Shown: piece by piece, positions 47,561 through 55,118 of the stretch
Layout of the letters: every line of letters starts with the position of its first letter
How positions within the stretch are numbered: the first letter of the stretch is position 1
Assembly (NCBI RefSeq): GCF_014645735.1
Contig: NZ_BMMH01000001.1
Location: forward strand, 372,001-436,000
DNA length: 64,000 nucleotides
DNA from: Nocardia jinanensis
GTDB taxonomy: Bacteria; Actinomycetota; Actinomycetes; Mycobacteriales; Mycobacteriaceae
Direction: 5' to 3'
Program-made: the position numbers and the translations under genes
Notes under the pieces: model-generated
Told to the model about the DNA's origin: nothing
The model's database searches: none
The model's input: only the letters and a program-made list of their open reading frames with translations

Positions 47561-47658
47561 GCGGCGGGGCCCGCCCCGGTTCTGGAGCGACGTAGCGAAG
47601 GAGTGAAGAACCGGGGTTGATAGGGCCCCGCCCCGCGGCGCCGAAGGCGCCGCCAATA
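47561..47658 (-). repeat. Interspersed hairpin repeat, copy 2 (inverted, shorter)
   Basis: In reverse complement it reads like the copies at 29422 and 48836: GGCGGCGCCTTCGGCGCCGC, then GGGGCCCTATCAACCCCGG, TTCTTCACTCC..., CCAGAACCGGGGCGGGCCCC. It lacks about 21 nt of the centre, consistent with deletion between short repeats. It ends 2 nt from the hisG stop codon, opposite in orientation to copy 3 beyond hisE. Confidence 0.8.
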
Positions 47659-47660
47659 GA

Positions 47661-48512
47661 TCAGAAGGCGCGGCAGGAGCGGATATCGGTGGCCAGGATG
47701 GCCCGGGCGCCCAGTTCGGCCAGCTGGTCCATCAGCTCGTTGCCCTGCCTGCGGGGCACCAGCGCCCGCACCGCTACCCACCCGGGGTCGGCCAGCGGCG
47801 CGACCGTCGGCGATTCCAGGCCGGGAGTCAGTTCGGCGGCCCGTTCCAGCAGGCTCTTCGGGCAGTCGTAATCGAGCATCAGATACTGCTGAGCGAACAC
47901 CACACCCTTGACCCTGGCGATCAGCTGGTTACGGGCCCGGTCCCGCTGATCGGAATCGGCACGTTCGATCAGGACGGCCTCGGAATCGCACAGCGATTCC
48001 CCGAAAGCGACCAGATTGTGCTGGCGCAGAGTCCGGCCCGACCCGACCACATCGGCGATCGCATCGGCTACTCCGAGCTGGATGGAGATCTCGACGGCGC
48101 CGTCGAGCCGGATCACCTCGGCCTCGATACCGCGCCGGGAAAGATCGGCCAGCACCAGGTTCGGGTAGGAGGTGGCGATCCGCTTGTCCTGCAGATCCTC
48201 GACTTTCCAGTCCTGTCCCTGCGGGGCGGCGTAGCGGAAGCTCGAACCGCCGAATCCCAGGGAGAGCCGTTCGTCGACGGGGGCACCTGAGTCCAGCGAC
48301 AAGTCCCGCCCGGTGATACCCAGATCGAGTTCACCGGAGCCGACGTAGATGGCGATGTCCTTGGGCCGCAGGAAGAAGAATTCCACCTGGTTGGCCGGAT
48401 CGAGCACGGTGAGCTCGCGGGAGTCGGTGCGTTTGCGGTAACCGGCCTCGGTGAGGATGGCGACCGCGGATTCGGAGAGTGCGCCCTTATTGGGTACTGC
48501 GACGCGCAGCAT
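47661..48512 (-). CDS. hisG: ATP phosphoribosyltransferase HisG (long form)
   Basis: A 283-residue enzyme for the first step of histidine synthesis (ATP + PRPP). [24 protein letters not shown] at the N-terminus, [47 protein letters not shown] (PRPP loop) and a C-terminal regulatory domain ([49 protein letters not shown]) typical of the His-inhibited long form. ATG 48512 follows GAAAGGACC. Downstream of hisE by 37 bp, the usual actinobacterial pair. Confidence 0.96.
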   Translation of the reverse strand: MLRVAVPNKGALSESAVAILTEAGYRKRTDSRELTVLDPANQVEFFFLRPKDIAIYVGSGELDLGITGRDLSLDSGAPVDERLSLGFGGSSFRYAAPQGQDWKVEDLQDKRIATSYPNLVLADLSRRGIEAEVIRLDGAVEISIQLGVADAIADVVGSGRTLRQHNLVAFGESLCDSEAVLIERADSDQRDRARNQLIARVKGVVFAQQYLMLDYDCPKSLLERAAELTPGLESPTVAPLADPGWVAVRALVPRRQGNELMDQLAELGARAILATDIRSCRAF

Positions 48513-48549
48513 GGCTGGTCCTTTCGGCTGGGAGGGATGGTCGGGGCGT

Positions 48550-48813
48550 CTACAGATGTCGGTAGACGTCCTCCAGCCGCAGCCCGCGGCCGACCATGAG
48601 GACCTGCACCCAATAGAGCAGCTGTGAGATCTCCTCGGCGAGCGCCTCGTCGCCTTCGTGTTCGGCGGCCAGCCACACCTCACCGGCCTCCTCCAGCACC
48701 TTCTTGCCCTGGGTATGGACGCCCGCGTCCAGCGCGGCGACGGTACCCGACCCAGCGGGACGGGTGGCTGCGCGATCCTGGAGCTCGGCGAACAGGGCCT
48801 CGAAAGTCTTCAC
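48550..48813 (-). CDS. hisE: Phosphoribosyl-ATP pyrophosphatase HisE
   Basis: An 87-residue MazG-like hydrolase for step two of histidine synthesis. [75 protein letters not shown] has the metal-binding E..E....E..D pattern ([25 protein letters not shown]). GTG 48813. It heads the hisEG pair; the hairpin repeat copy 3 begins 22 nt upstream of the start. Confidence 0.95.
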   Translation of the reverse strand: MKTFEALFAELQDRAATRPAGSGTVAALDAGVHTQGKKVLEEAGEVWLAAEHEGDEALAEEISQLLYWVQVLMVGRGLRLEDVYRHL

Positions 48814-48835
48814 GGCAGGTCATTGTTTCAGACGG

Positions 48836-48957
48836 TGTTTATGGCGCCGCCTCCGGCGTCGCGGGTCGGGGCCCTATTAACCCCGGTTCTTCACTCCGGC
48901 GCTCAGTCGCTGCGCTCCTTCACTCTGTCGCTCCAGAACCGGGGCGGGCCCCGACCG
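48836..48957 (+). repeat. Interspersed hairpin repeat, copy 3
   Basis: Starts TGTTTATGGCGCCGCC and runs to CCGGGGCGGGCCCCGACCG, nearly identical to 29422-29542 over the whole length, with the same long arms GGGGCCCTATTAACCCCGG / CCGGGGCGGGCCCC. As at pafB, the TGTTTAT end faces a start codon (hisE). Confidence 0.8.
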
Positions 48958-49030
48958 CCGCGGCACGACTCCGCCCGAGTGGGCACCACTGTGTCGTAGT
49001 ACCCGCTCGGGCGGGCGACGCGGAAACGGA

Positions 49031-50845
49031 TCAGGCCTCGGAGAGCAGCGCCTCCAGTTCCGCGACCGCGGTGCGCAGGTGCCCGGCGAAGGCGTGCATC
49101 TCGTCGGCAACGGCCGCCGGAGTGGCCAGATACAGGTTCCACCGGTCGGGCAGCAGCACGTAGGCGATACCGATACATTTCGGGCTGGTGGACCCGAAAC
49201 CGAAGTAGCTGATGTTCACCGACGGCGCGGAGCTGGTGCTGAGGTAATCGTCGCGCAGCACGGTCCAGCCCGGGCTGGAGTACAGCGCGATCGGCTCGGT
49301 GACCCCCAGTTCGGCGCCGCGGCGACGCTGGATCCATTCCAGTTCCCACAGGTGCTGTTCGGGCGCGGCCCCCGACTGGCACTGTTTGGCCCGTTCCACA
49401 TGCGCGGTGGCGGCGGCGCGGGCGGCGGCCAGTTTCGCGGCGGTATCGGCCGCCGGGTCCTGCACCGTATCGGCGAAGGCCACCATCTCCGGGGTCACCA
49501 CGCGCATCGCCTCGGTGCGGCCGTTGCGGTACTGCCTGGTGGCGATGGATTCGTAGGTGGCGCCGGTGAGCCCTTTGCTGCGCCGGTGCGCGAGCTGATA
49601 GCTGAGCTGGGCGAACGCGTCCGGGGAGATACCGAGCTGTTTGGCCCGGGCAGTCCCGAAATCCTCGAACGATACGGTGATCGTGGCATTGTCGGCGGCG
49701 TACTGCGCGAACGCCGCGCCGGCCGCGACCACTTCGGCCCGCTGCTCCGCGTCGAGCCGGAACTCGATCTGTTCGGCCGGTGGCAGCCCCTGCCCTCGGG
49801 CCCCGGACCGCTGGGCGTGTTCGTCGACGGAGGTCTCCAGCAGCGTGTCGACGAAGGACAGGATGGTGGTGCCGTCCAGTCCGCAGTGTTCGATATTGAT
49901 TCCGGTCCGACCGTCGGCGAAGACGATGAACGATACGGATTTGTCGAACCATCGGTTGGCGCTGTCACCGTGCAGCAGGGTATCGGCGGCGTGCAGGTCG
50001 TCGCGCGGGGCGAAATCCTCGAGGCAAACGGCGAACAGTGCCGTTTCGATGGTGTCGAGAGCCGTCGCGTTGTGCGGATCGCTCAGCAACCGGGCGCGGG
50101 CCCGGGCCCAGTCGGCACGCGCCGCGGTGGTCAGTTGCCCGACCGAGGTACCGGGCGGCGCCGGTTCGGTGGCGGATTTCAGGATCGCCCGCAGACCGGC
50201 GGTCACGTCCTCGAAGGCGTAAGGGGCGCCCTCCGGGCCGACGACGTCCAGCCGGAAGAGGGCACCGCGGTGCAGGACCAGGATGTGGCGGGCGGTGGAG
50301 GGGCCGGGTTCGGCGTCGCTGTAGGGCACCCGCACGGTGTCTTGTTCGGCGCCCGGGATCCGGGTTTCGGAGAAGAGGTACTTGTTCTGCCACATCGACA
50401 GGCGCTGACCCCGCTGGGTGACCGGCGGAATCGCCTCCTGGTCCAGGGCCAGTTTGTAATCGACCGCGGCGGTGACCAGGGCGGCGGCGCGCTCAGCCTG
50501 ATCGGCCGCGGTCGAACTCGCCAGCGCGGTGTCGTCGCGGAACAGGAAGAAGAAGTTGGCATTCAACGCGATCCGGTCCCGCCGGCCCAGGTAGCGCGAC
50601 GGCCAGAACCGGTCGAGCCAGCTACCCACACCCGGGGTCTCGTCGTATTCGCGCAACGCGTCGTGCAGGACTCGCCCGGGGCCGCCGGGACGCAGCAGAT
50701 CGGTGACGGCGTCTTCGGTCGCGGCCAGCTGCTCCGCGGTGAGTAGAGGCGCGCACCACTGGACGAAGCGCGCGCAGCTGTCCTCGAGGGTCGGCAGCGG
50801 AACCCTCGGGAGCTGGTCCTCGGCGGCGAAGGTGGGTTCGGTCAA
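49031..50845 (-). CDS. Carnitine/choline O-acyltransferase-family enzyme
   Basis: A 604-residue protein with the full eukaryote-like carnitine/choline acyltransferase pattern, uncommon in bacteria. LPRVPLPTLEDSCARFVQWCAPLLT is the N-terminal family motif, RWFDKSVSFIVFADGRTGINIEHCGLDGT carries catalytic His320, TYESIATRQYRNGRTEAMR is the acceptor-binding segment, and YLSTSSAPSVNISYFGFGS the STS motif. The acceptor-determining triad reads Thr444, Ala446, Gln497 where carnitine acetyltransferase has T465, T467, R518 (same 53-residue spacing), so the acceptor is probably not carnitine itself. TTG 50845 with GGAG 6 nt upstream. Last gene of an oxygenase-methyltransferase-acyltransferase run. Confidence 0.88.
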   Translation of the reverse strand: MTEPTFAAEDQLPRVPLPTLEDSCARFVQWCAPLLTAEQLAATEDAVTDLLRPGGPGRVLHDALREYDETPGVGSWLDRFWPSRYLGRRDRIALNANFFFLFRDDTALASSTAADQAERAAALVTAAVDYKLALDQEAIPPVTQRGQRLSMWQNKYLFSETRIPGAEQDTVRVPYSDAEPGPSTARHILVLHRGALFRLDVVGPEGAPYAFEDVTAGLRAILKSATEPAPPGTSVGQLTTAARADWARARARLLSDPHNATALDTIETALFAVCLEDFAPRDDLHAADTLLHGDSANRWFDKSVSFIVFADGRTGINIEHCGLDGTTILSFVDTLLETSVDEHAQRSGARGQGLPPAEQIEFRLDAEQRAEVVAAGAAFAQYAADNATITVSFEDFGTARAKQLGISPDAFAQLSYQLAHRRSKGLTGATYESIATRQYRNGRTEAMRVVTPEMVAFADTVQDPAADTAAKLAAARAAATAHVERAKQCQSGAAPEQHLWELEWIQRRRGAELGVTEPIALYSSPGWTVLRDDYLSTSSAPSVNISYFGFGSTSPKCIGIAYVLLPDRWNLYLATPAAVADEMHAFAGHLRTAVAELEALLSEA

Positions 50846-50898
50846 GTCGTTCTCCGGTTCGGTCGTCGGTCGTCGGTCGTCGGGTTGCGCCCGGCGCG

Positions 50899-51720
50899 CT
50901 ATTCGATGGATGTATGCGGCGAAAGCGGCCGGGACACATAGAGATTGGCATACAGCCGACCCTCGTCCTCCAGGCCGGTCGTATCGATCCCGTTACTCGC
51001 CAGCGTACCGAGCACCTGCTCGCGCTCGGCCGCCGAGGCGAAGCGACGCTGGGCGAATTCGCCGGGCATCCGCTCGGTGCGATAGCCCAGTGCCGTCAGT
51101 TCCGCCTCGATGGGTCCGAAACCGTACATACGCAGTACGAAGTGGGCCATCCAGGGGCGCCGTTCGGGATGAGCGGTGGCGATACGCGCGATCGTCTTCT
51201 CGGTGACGTACCCGATGCAGCCGGTCGAGATCACCAGATCGGCCGAGGCCAGCACGGCGCGCTGTTCGTCGGTGGGGTCGGTGGCCTCGAGGTCGGCGTG
51301 CACCACGGCGTCGAGCAGCCCCGCCGCGCACGCGTAGTCCAGCGCGGGCGCGGAGGCGTCCATACCGATGAATCGCACCCCCGGCAGCGCGTCCGCGGCG
51401 GCCAGCCGGGCACGGTCCCGGGCGATGAACTCGTCGGTGCCGGCATCCGGGTCCGCGTACGACCCGGCCAGTTCGGCGAGGGTGGTGTCCAGCCGCAGCA
51501 GCGCCGCGTTCACGCCGTAGGAGCAGCCGATATCCAGGACGCTGGGCGCCGCACCGGCGGCGGCGCGGTATTCGGCGATCTGCCGGTGCAGATGCGGTTT
51601 CGCCAGTTCCGGGATGCCGTAGTCCAGCTCCGACATGCGCGCGTAGTAGTCGCGTGGATCGGGCCTCGAGTAGATATCGTCGAAGGACGCTTTCCCGGTG
51701 GTGTGCAACGGAACTGACAC
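50899..51720 (-). CDS. SAM-dependent methyltransferase of the acyltransferase cluster
   Basis: A 273-residue class I methyltransferase. GTG 51720 has GAGGAGAGG upstream. The N-terminus FDDIYSRPDPRDYYARMSELDYGIPELAKPHLHRQIAEYRAAAG precedes motif I PSVLDIGCSYGVNAALLRLD; DALPGVRFIGMDASAPALDYACAAGLLDAVVHADLE follows; ADLVISTGCIGYVTEKTIARIATAHPERRPWMAHFVLRMYGFGPIEAEL forms the later core. The acceptor is not recognisable. It is 46 nt after the oxygenase stop and 53 nt before the acyltransferase start, same strand, hence one operon. A role in N- or O-methylation of a small substrate is inferred. Confidence 0.8.
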   Translation of the reverse strand: MSVPLHTTGKASFDDIYSRPDPRDYYARMSELDYGIPELAKPHLHRQIAEYRAAAGAAPSVLDIGCSYGVNAALLRLDTTLAELAGSYADPDAGTDEFIARDRARLAAADALPGVRFIGMDASAPALDYACAAGLLDAVVHADLEATDPTDEQRAVLASADLVISTGCIGYVTEKTIARIATAHPERRPWMAHFVLRMYGFGPIEAELTALGYRTERMPGEFAQRRFASAAEREQVLGTLASNGIDTTGLEDEGRLYANLYVSRPLSPHTSIE

Positions 51721-51766
51721 GTCGTGTTCCTCTCCTCGGGCTGTATCCGCTCGATCGCGTTCTCGA

Positions 51767-52609
51767 TCAATCGAGCAGCCGGTCACCCCGGACGGCGTCG
51801 GCCGCCGCGAGATGATCGGTGAGCACCCGCCCGAACAATTGACGGGTGCGTTCCACGGTGCCGATGACACCGGGACGGTCGCTGTAGGCGAAGATCGCCG
51901 TATGCCGCGCGGCCGCCCCCTGCACCGGGGAGACCCGGTGCAGCGAGAAGCGGCCCTGGAAAAGTTGCAGATCGCCGGGCCGCAGAACCAGCCGCCGGAT
52001 GAGGTTCTCCCCCGATCCGGTGAGCACCGCGTGCACATCCGCCAGGTTCTCGGCCTGTGGGGAACGGATGCCCGGACAGTATTCGAAGACACCGCCCGAT
52101 TCCGGGGTGGCGGTGAGCATGCTGACGGTGAATTCGTTGGTGTCGAAATGCCAGGGGTGCGACTGTCCCGGCGCGACCACATTGAGCACCAGTCCCGCCA
52201 ACGGGTCGGCGAATTCGTGCAGGCGGTCCCGGCCGAAGCAGTCGGCGAGGAATCGCTGGAACAGTTCGTCGGTGTAGAGGCGGTGGATGAGCGCGTCGGC
52301 GGGGATACGGTCGCGCGGGACGAAGGCGTTACCGCGCTCGAAGATGATCCGCCCGGGGTGATCTTCGGGTAGTTCGCTGTCGAGTGGGATGTTGTAGGCG
52401 TTCACCCGCTCGGTGCGGTAGTAGGCGTGCGGTGCCATCCGCGCGCCCTGTTCCGCGAGCAACGCGTGCAGTTCGGGCCGGATGAACTCGCGCAGGACGG
52501 TGCAGCCGTCCTCGGCGAGATCGGCCCGTGCCGCCGCGACCGCGGCGCGCCACCCGGGCGCACCGGGCTCCGCGAGCGGGTAGCGGGAAGTGTCGACGAT
52601 CGCGTCCAA
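51767..52609 (-). CDS. 2-oxoglutarate/Fe(II)-type oxygenase of the acyltransferase cluster
   Basis: A 280-residue double-stranded-beta-helix oxygenase. The facial triad reads H154-x-D156 (SHPWHFDTNEFTVSMLT) and distal His224 (LFQGRFSLHRVSPV), with ARHTAIFAYSDRPG giving the Arg for 2-oxoglutarate. ESGGVFEYCPGIRSPQAENLADV is typical of ArpA/HalD-like relatives. Asp156 is retained, so hydroxylation is more likely than halogenation (halogenases have Gly/Ala there). TTG 52609 is the probable start, 8 nt after GGGAGG; that Shine-Dalgarno belongs to the right-end hairpin of the adjacent TnpB element. First gene of the cluster. Confidence 0.82.
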   Translation of the reverse strand: MDAIVDTSRYPLAEPGAPGWRAAVAAARADLAEDGCTVLREFIRPELHALLAEQGARMAPHAYYRTERVNAYNIPLDSELPEDHPGRIIFERGNAFVPRDRIPADALIHRLYTDELFQRFLADCFGRDRLHEFADPLAGLVLNVVAPGQSHPWHFDTNEFTVSMLTATPESGGVFEYCPGIRSPQAENLADVHAVLTGSGENLIRRLVLRPGDLQLFQGRFSLHRVSPVQGAAARHTAIFAYSDRPGVIGTVERTRQLFGRVLTDHLAAADAVRGDRLLD

Positions 52610-52720
52610 GTTGACGTCCTCCCGGCGCTGAAGGCCCGGGATTCCTACCACGCGGCTACGCCGCGTCCGGGTGGGTTCCTGCTTCATCGCCGACCGCCCC
52701 CACGAGTGAGGGTCTTACAT
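52610..52720 (-). ncRNA. TnpB element right end / predicted omega (reRNA) 3' region
   Basis: Downstream of and overlapping the tnpB 3' end, the minus strand shows the classic IS200/IS605-IS607 right-end signature: GGTAGGAATCCCGGGCCTTC followed by AGCGCCGGGAGGACGTCAAC, with a hairpin CCCGG..CCGGG and a preceding CGCGGC-GTA-GCCGCG hairpin. In TnpB systems the guide RNA scaffold ends here and the next bases act as guide; those bases are the first codons of the oxygenase gene (from 52609). The 5' limit is estimated. Confidence 0.65.
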
Positions 52721-53846
52721 CTGCTCCACAAGCGTTTAACCTCTCCGCCCGTCCGGCGGCGAGAATGTTCCGTGCGGCATTCAGGTCCCGATCGTGGACA
52801 GCGCCACACGCACATGTCCACGACCGCACCGACAGCGGTTTCGGCCCATCGAGCACCCCGCACACCGAGCACAGTTGCGAGGACGGGAAGAATCGATCCA
52901 CCTTTGCGAAGGTACGTCCGTAACGAGCGGCTTTCTCCTCCAGCATCCGGACGAACATGCCCCACCCCGCATCGTGCACCGACTTCGCCAACCGAGTCCG
53001 GGCGAGCCCCTTCACGCACAGATTCTCGACGAACACCGCTTGGTTGTCGCGGATGATCGCCGTGGAATGCTTGTGCACCCAATCCCGGCGCGTACCGGCC
53101 ACCCGCGAATGCGCGTGAGCGACCCGGATTCGGGCCTTGACCCAGTTGCTGCTGTCCTTCTGTTTCCGGGACAACGCTTGCTGGGATTTCTTCAGTCGTC
53201 GTTCGGCTCGGCGCAGAAACTGCGGCGAGTCGATCCGTTTTCCGTCCGAGAGAACCGCGAACGTAGCCAAACCCAGGTCGATACCGATCTCGGACTCGAC
53301 TATCGGTAGCGGCTCGCTGTTCACATCGACTACGAACGAAGCGAAATACCGGCCCGCGGAGTCCCTGATCACCGTGACCGACGACGGTACCGACGGCAGT
53401 TCCCGTGACCAGACCACCGTCAACTCTCCGATCTTGGCCACATACAGTTTCCCGTTGTCCCGGAGAGAGAACCCGTTGCGGGTGAACCTGATCGCCTGCC
53501 GATGATCCTTGCGTGACCGGAACCTCGGCTTCCCTACCTTCGAGCCCTTGCGTTTCCCCGACAGCGAATCGAACCAGTTCCGGTATGCGGTCCGCGCGTC
53601 CTGGCAGGCCTGCACCAGCACCACCGACGACACCTCGGAAAGCCACGCCCGCTTCCGCGTATGTTTGGCGTCGGTGACCACCCGCCGCTGAACCTCGGTA
53701 TCGGACAGCTTCACCCCGGCCGCATGGGCTTGTTCGCGGGTTCGGAGGTTGTCGTTGTACACCACCCGCGCGCACCCGAACGCCCGAGCCAGCAAGATCT
53801 GCTGACCGGGCGTCGGATAGACACGATAGTTGTACCGGAGTTGCAC
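52656..53846 (-). CDS. tnpB: TnpB RNA-guided nuclease (orphan transposon protein)
   Basis: A 396-residue TnpB. N-terminus MQLRYNYRVYPTPGQQILLARAFGCARVVYNDNL is the family opening. The RuvC-like site is intact: D190 (GIDLGLATF), E274 (FVENLCVKG), D354 (HDRDLNAARNI), with a zinc ribbon CSVCG...CACG between. No TnpA transposase gene lies in the window, so it is a solo element. Intact catalytic residues suggest it may still be active as an RNA-guided nuclease or be domesticated. Starts with GTG 53846. Confidence 0.93.
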   Translation of the reverse strand: MQLRYNYRVYPTPGQQILLARAFGCARVVYNDNLRTREQAHAAGVKLSDTEVQRRVVTDAKHTRKRAWLSEVSSVVLVQACQDARTAYRNWFDSLSGKRKGSKVGKPRFRSRKDHRQAIRFTRNGFSLRDNGKLYVAKIGELTVVWSRELPSVPSSVTVIRDSAGRYFASFVVDVNSEPLPIVESEIGIDLGLATFAVLSDGKRIDSPQFLRRAERRLKKSQQALSRKQKDSSNWVKARIRVAHAHSRVAGTRRDWVHKHSTAIIRDNQAVFVENLCVKGLARTRLAKSVHDAGWGMFVRMLEEKAARYGRTFAKVDRFFPSSQLCSVCGVLDGPKPLSVRSWTCACGAVHDRDLNAARNILAAGRAERLNACGADVRPSLVGAVGDEAGTHPDAA

Positions 53847-54292
53847 GCGCGCACTGTAACAACGGTGACCGACACAAACCCCGCGAGTTCCGGGAACCCT
53901 GAAGTCGATGCGCCGGCCCGGTCTTGAAAAACCGGGCCGGCGTGCTACGTATCTCGGTCACCGTGGCGGCCATAGCGATATTGTTATCGGACTGTCTGCG
54001 ACACGCCCGGTGTTTGCCGGAGATAGCAGGTGAGAACGGTCACGGACTGTTCGGTCTTGTTGAGATACAACACCGTTCGTGCGTTCTCCTTGGTCACCGT
54101 TCACCGTTCACCGTCATCCGGAGTAAAGAGCACCAAATCAGCCCATGATTGGGTGATTCGGATCGGGACACGAAGACCGGGCACGAAACCGATGGCATCC
54201 AGCGGATCAGTGCGGTGGAGTCGAGCAACGGGGGCCGTCGCCTCACCGATCACCACCATGACACCGGGCAATCCGGCGGCGACCGTGCACTT
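53847..54292. other. Intergenic stretch upstream of tnpB with one hairpin
   Basis: No gene supported. It must contain the left end of the TnpB element, which I cannot delimit. An 11-bp stem GCCGGCCCGGT (53912-53922) / ACCGGGCCGGC (53931-53941) with loop CTTGAAAA could be a terminator for the HAD gene or an element-end structure. A short tandem CACCGTT(CACCGTT) occurs at about 54102-54116, next to CATCCGGAGTA, a phrase also found near the hairpin repeats. Confidence 0.5.
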
Positions 54293-54991
54293 TCAGGAGG
54301 CGCCGGGGTCGCCCGCCGCGACCGCGCGGACTGTCCGCAGCACCTCGTCCAGATCGGTTCGCGCCAACCCGATCAGGCTCTCGCGATGCACCCGGGACGG
54401 GTGCACCGGCACCGGTATCTCACACGGCACCACCAGCACCCCGCAGCCGGCGGCCGCCGCGGCCGCCACTCCGGTGACCGAATCCTCCACAGCCACACAA
54501 TCGCCGGGATCGAGACCGAGCAGCTCCGCCGCGCGGAGGTAGACGGCCGGATCGGGCTTTCCGTGCGGCACCTCGTCACCGCAGACCGAGATATCGAACC
54601 TGTCGCGACCCAATGTTTCCAGCGCCAATTCGGTCAGCGATCGCTTGGTATTGGTCACCAGCGCGCAGGGCAGACCCGCCGCGCGCACCATCTCGAGCGC
54701 CTCCACCGCCCCCGGCCGCCACGGGATCGGCCCGGTCATGAGTTCGGTGACCCGCTGTTCCAGGAAACGTCCGGCTTCGGCCACGGCCGCCGGCTCCGGC
54801 GGCACACCGAGTTCGGTGAAAATGATCCGCAGCGCGTTCGCCCCGGACGCCCCGATCAGCGCGTGCCGGATCTCCTGGGTCATCTCCCGGCCCAGCTCCC
54901 GGGCCAGCTCCCGGACACCGATATCCCAGAGCTTCTCCGAATCGAGGAGGGTGCCGTCCATATCCCACAGCACCCCGGCCGGCGGGGTCAT
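54293..54991 (-). CDS. HAD-family phosphatase (beta-phosphoglucomutase-like subgroup)
   Basis: A 232-residue HAD hydrolase. GVLWDMDGTLLDSEKLWDIGVRELARELG has the nucleophile DMDGT, CALVTNTKRSLTELALETLG the Thr/Asn motif II, and GDEVPHGKPDPAVYLRAAELLGLDPGDCVAVEDSVTGVAAAAAAG motifs III and IV. The cap insertion after residue 20 places it with sugar-phosphate phosphatases/phosphoglucomutases. ATG 54991 has AAAGG upstream. Substrate unknown. Corresponds to the HAD gene often placed near metH in Nocardia-like genomes. Confidence 0.88.
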   Translation of the reverse strand: MTPPAGVLWDMDGTLLDSEKLWDIGVRELARELGREMTQEIRHALIGASGANALRIIFTELGVPPEPAAVAEAGRFLEQRVTELMTGPIPWRPGAVEALEMVRAAGLPCALVTNTKRSLTELALETLGRDRFDISVCGDEVPHGKPDPAVYLRAAELLGLDPGDCVAVEDSVTGVAAAAAAGCGVLVVPCEIPVPVHPSRVHRESLIGLARTDLDEVLRTVRAVAAGDPGAS

Positions 54992-55118
54992 ACACAAGAC
55001 CTTTCGTCGCGGTGGATCGCATCGCCTGCGCTGGAGGCCGTCGACGGCGCGCGGCCGGTAGCCCCCGGCCGACCGTAACGGCACCACGGAAGCGAGTCCG
55101 CACCGGCCCGCGACCGGG

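Noticed and set aside
49031..52609. Calling the oxygenase a halogenase
   Set aside because: The metal-binding motif keeps Asp156 (HFD); halogenases of this fold have Gly or Ala there.
53912..53941. Hairpin as the left end of the TnpB element
   Set aside because: Left ends of these elements are not reliably recognised by eye and no target-adjacent motif could be fixed; kept only as an unassigned hairpin.
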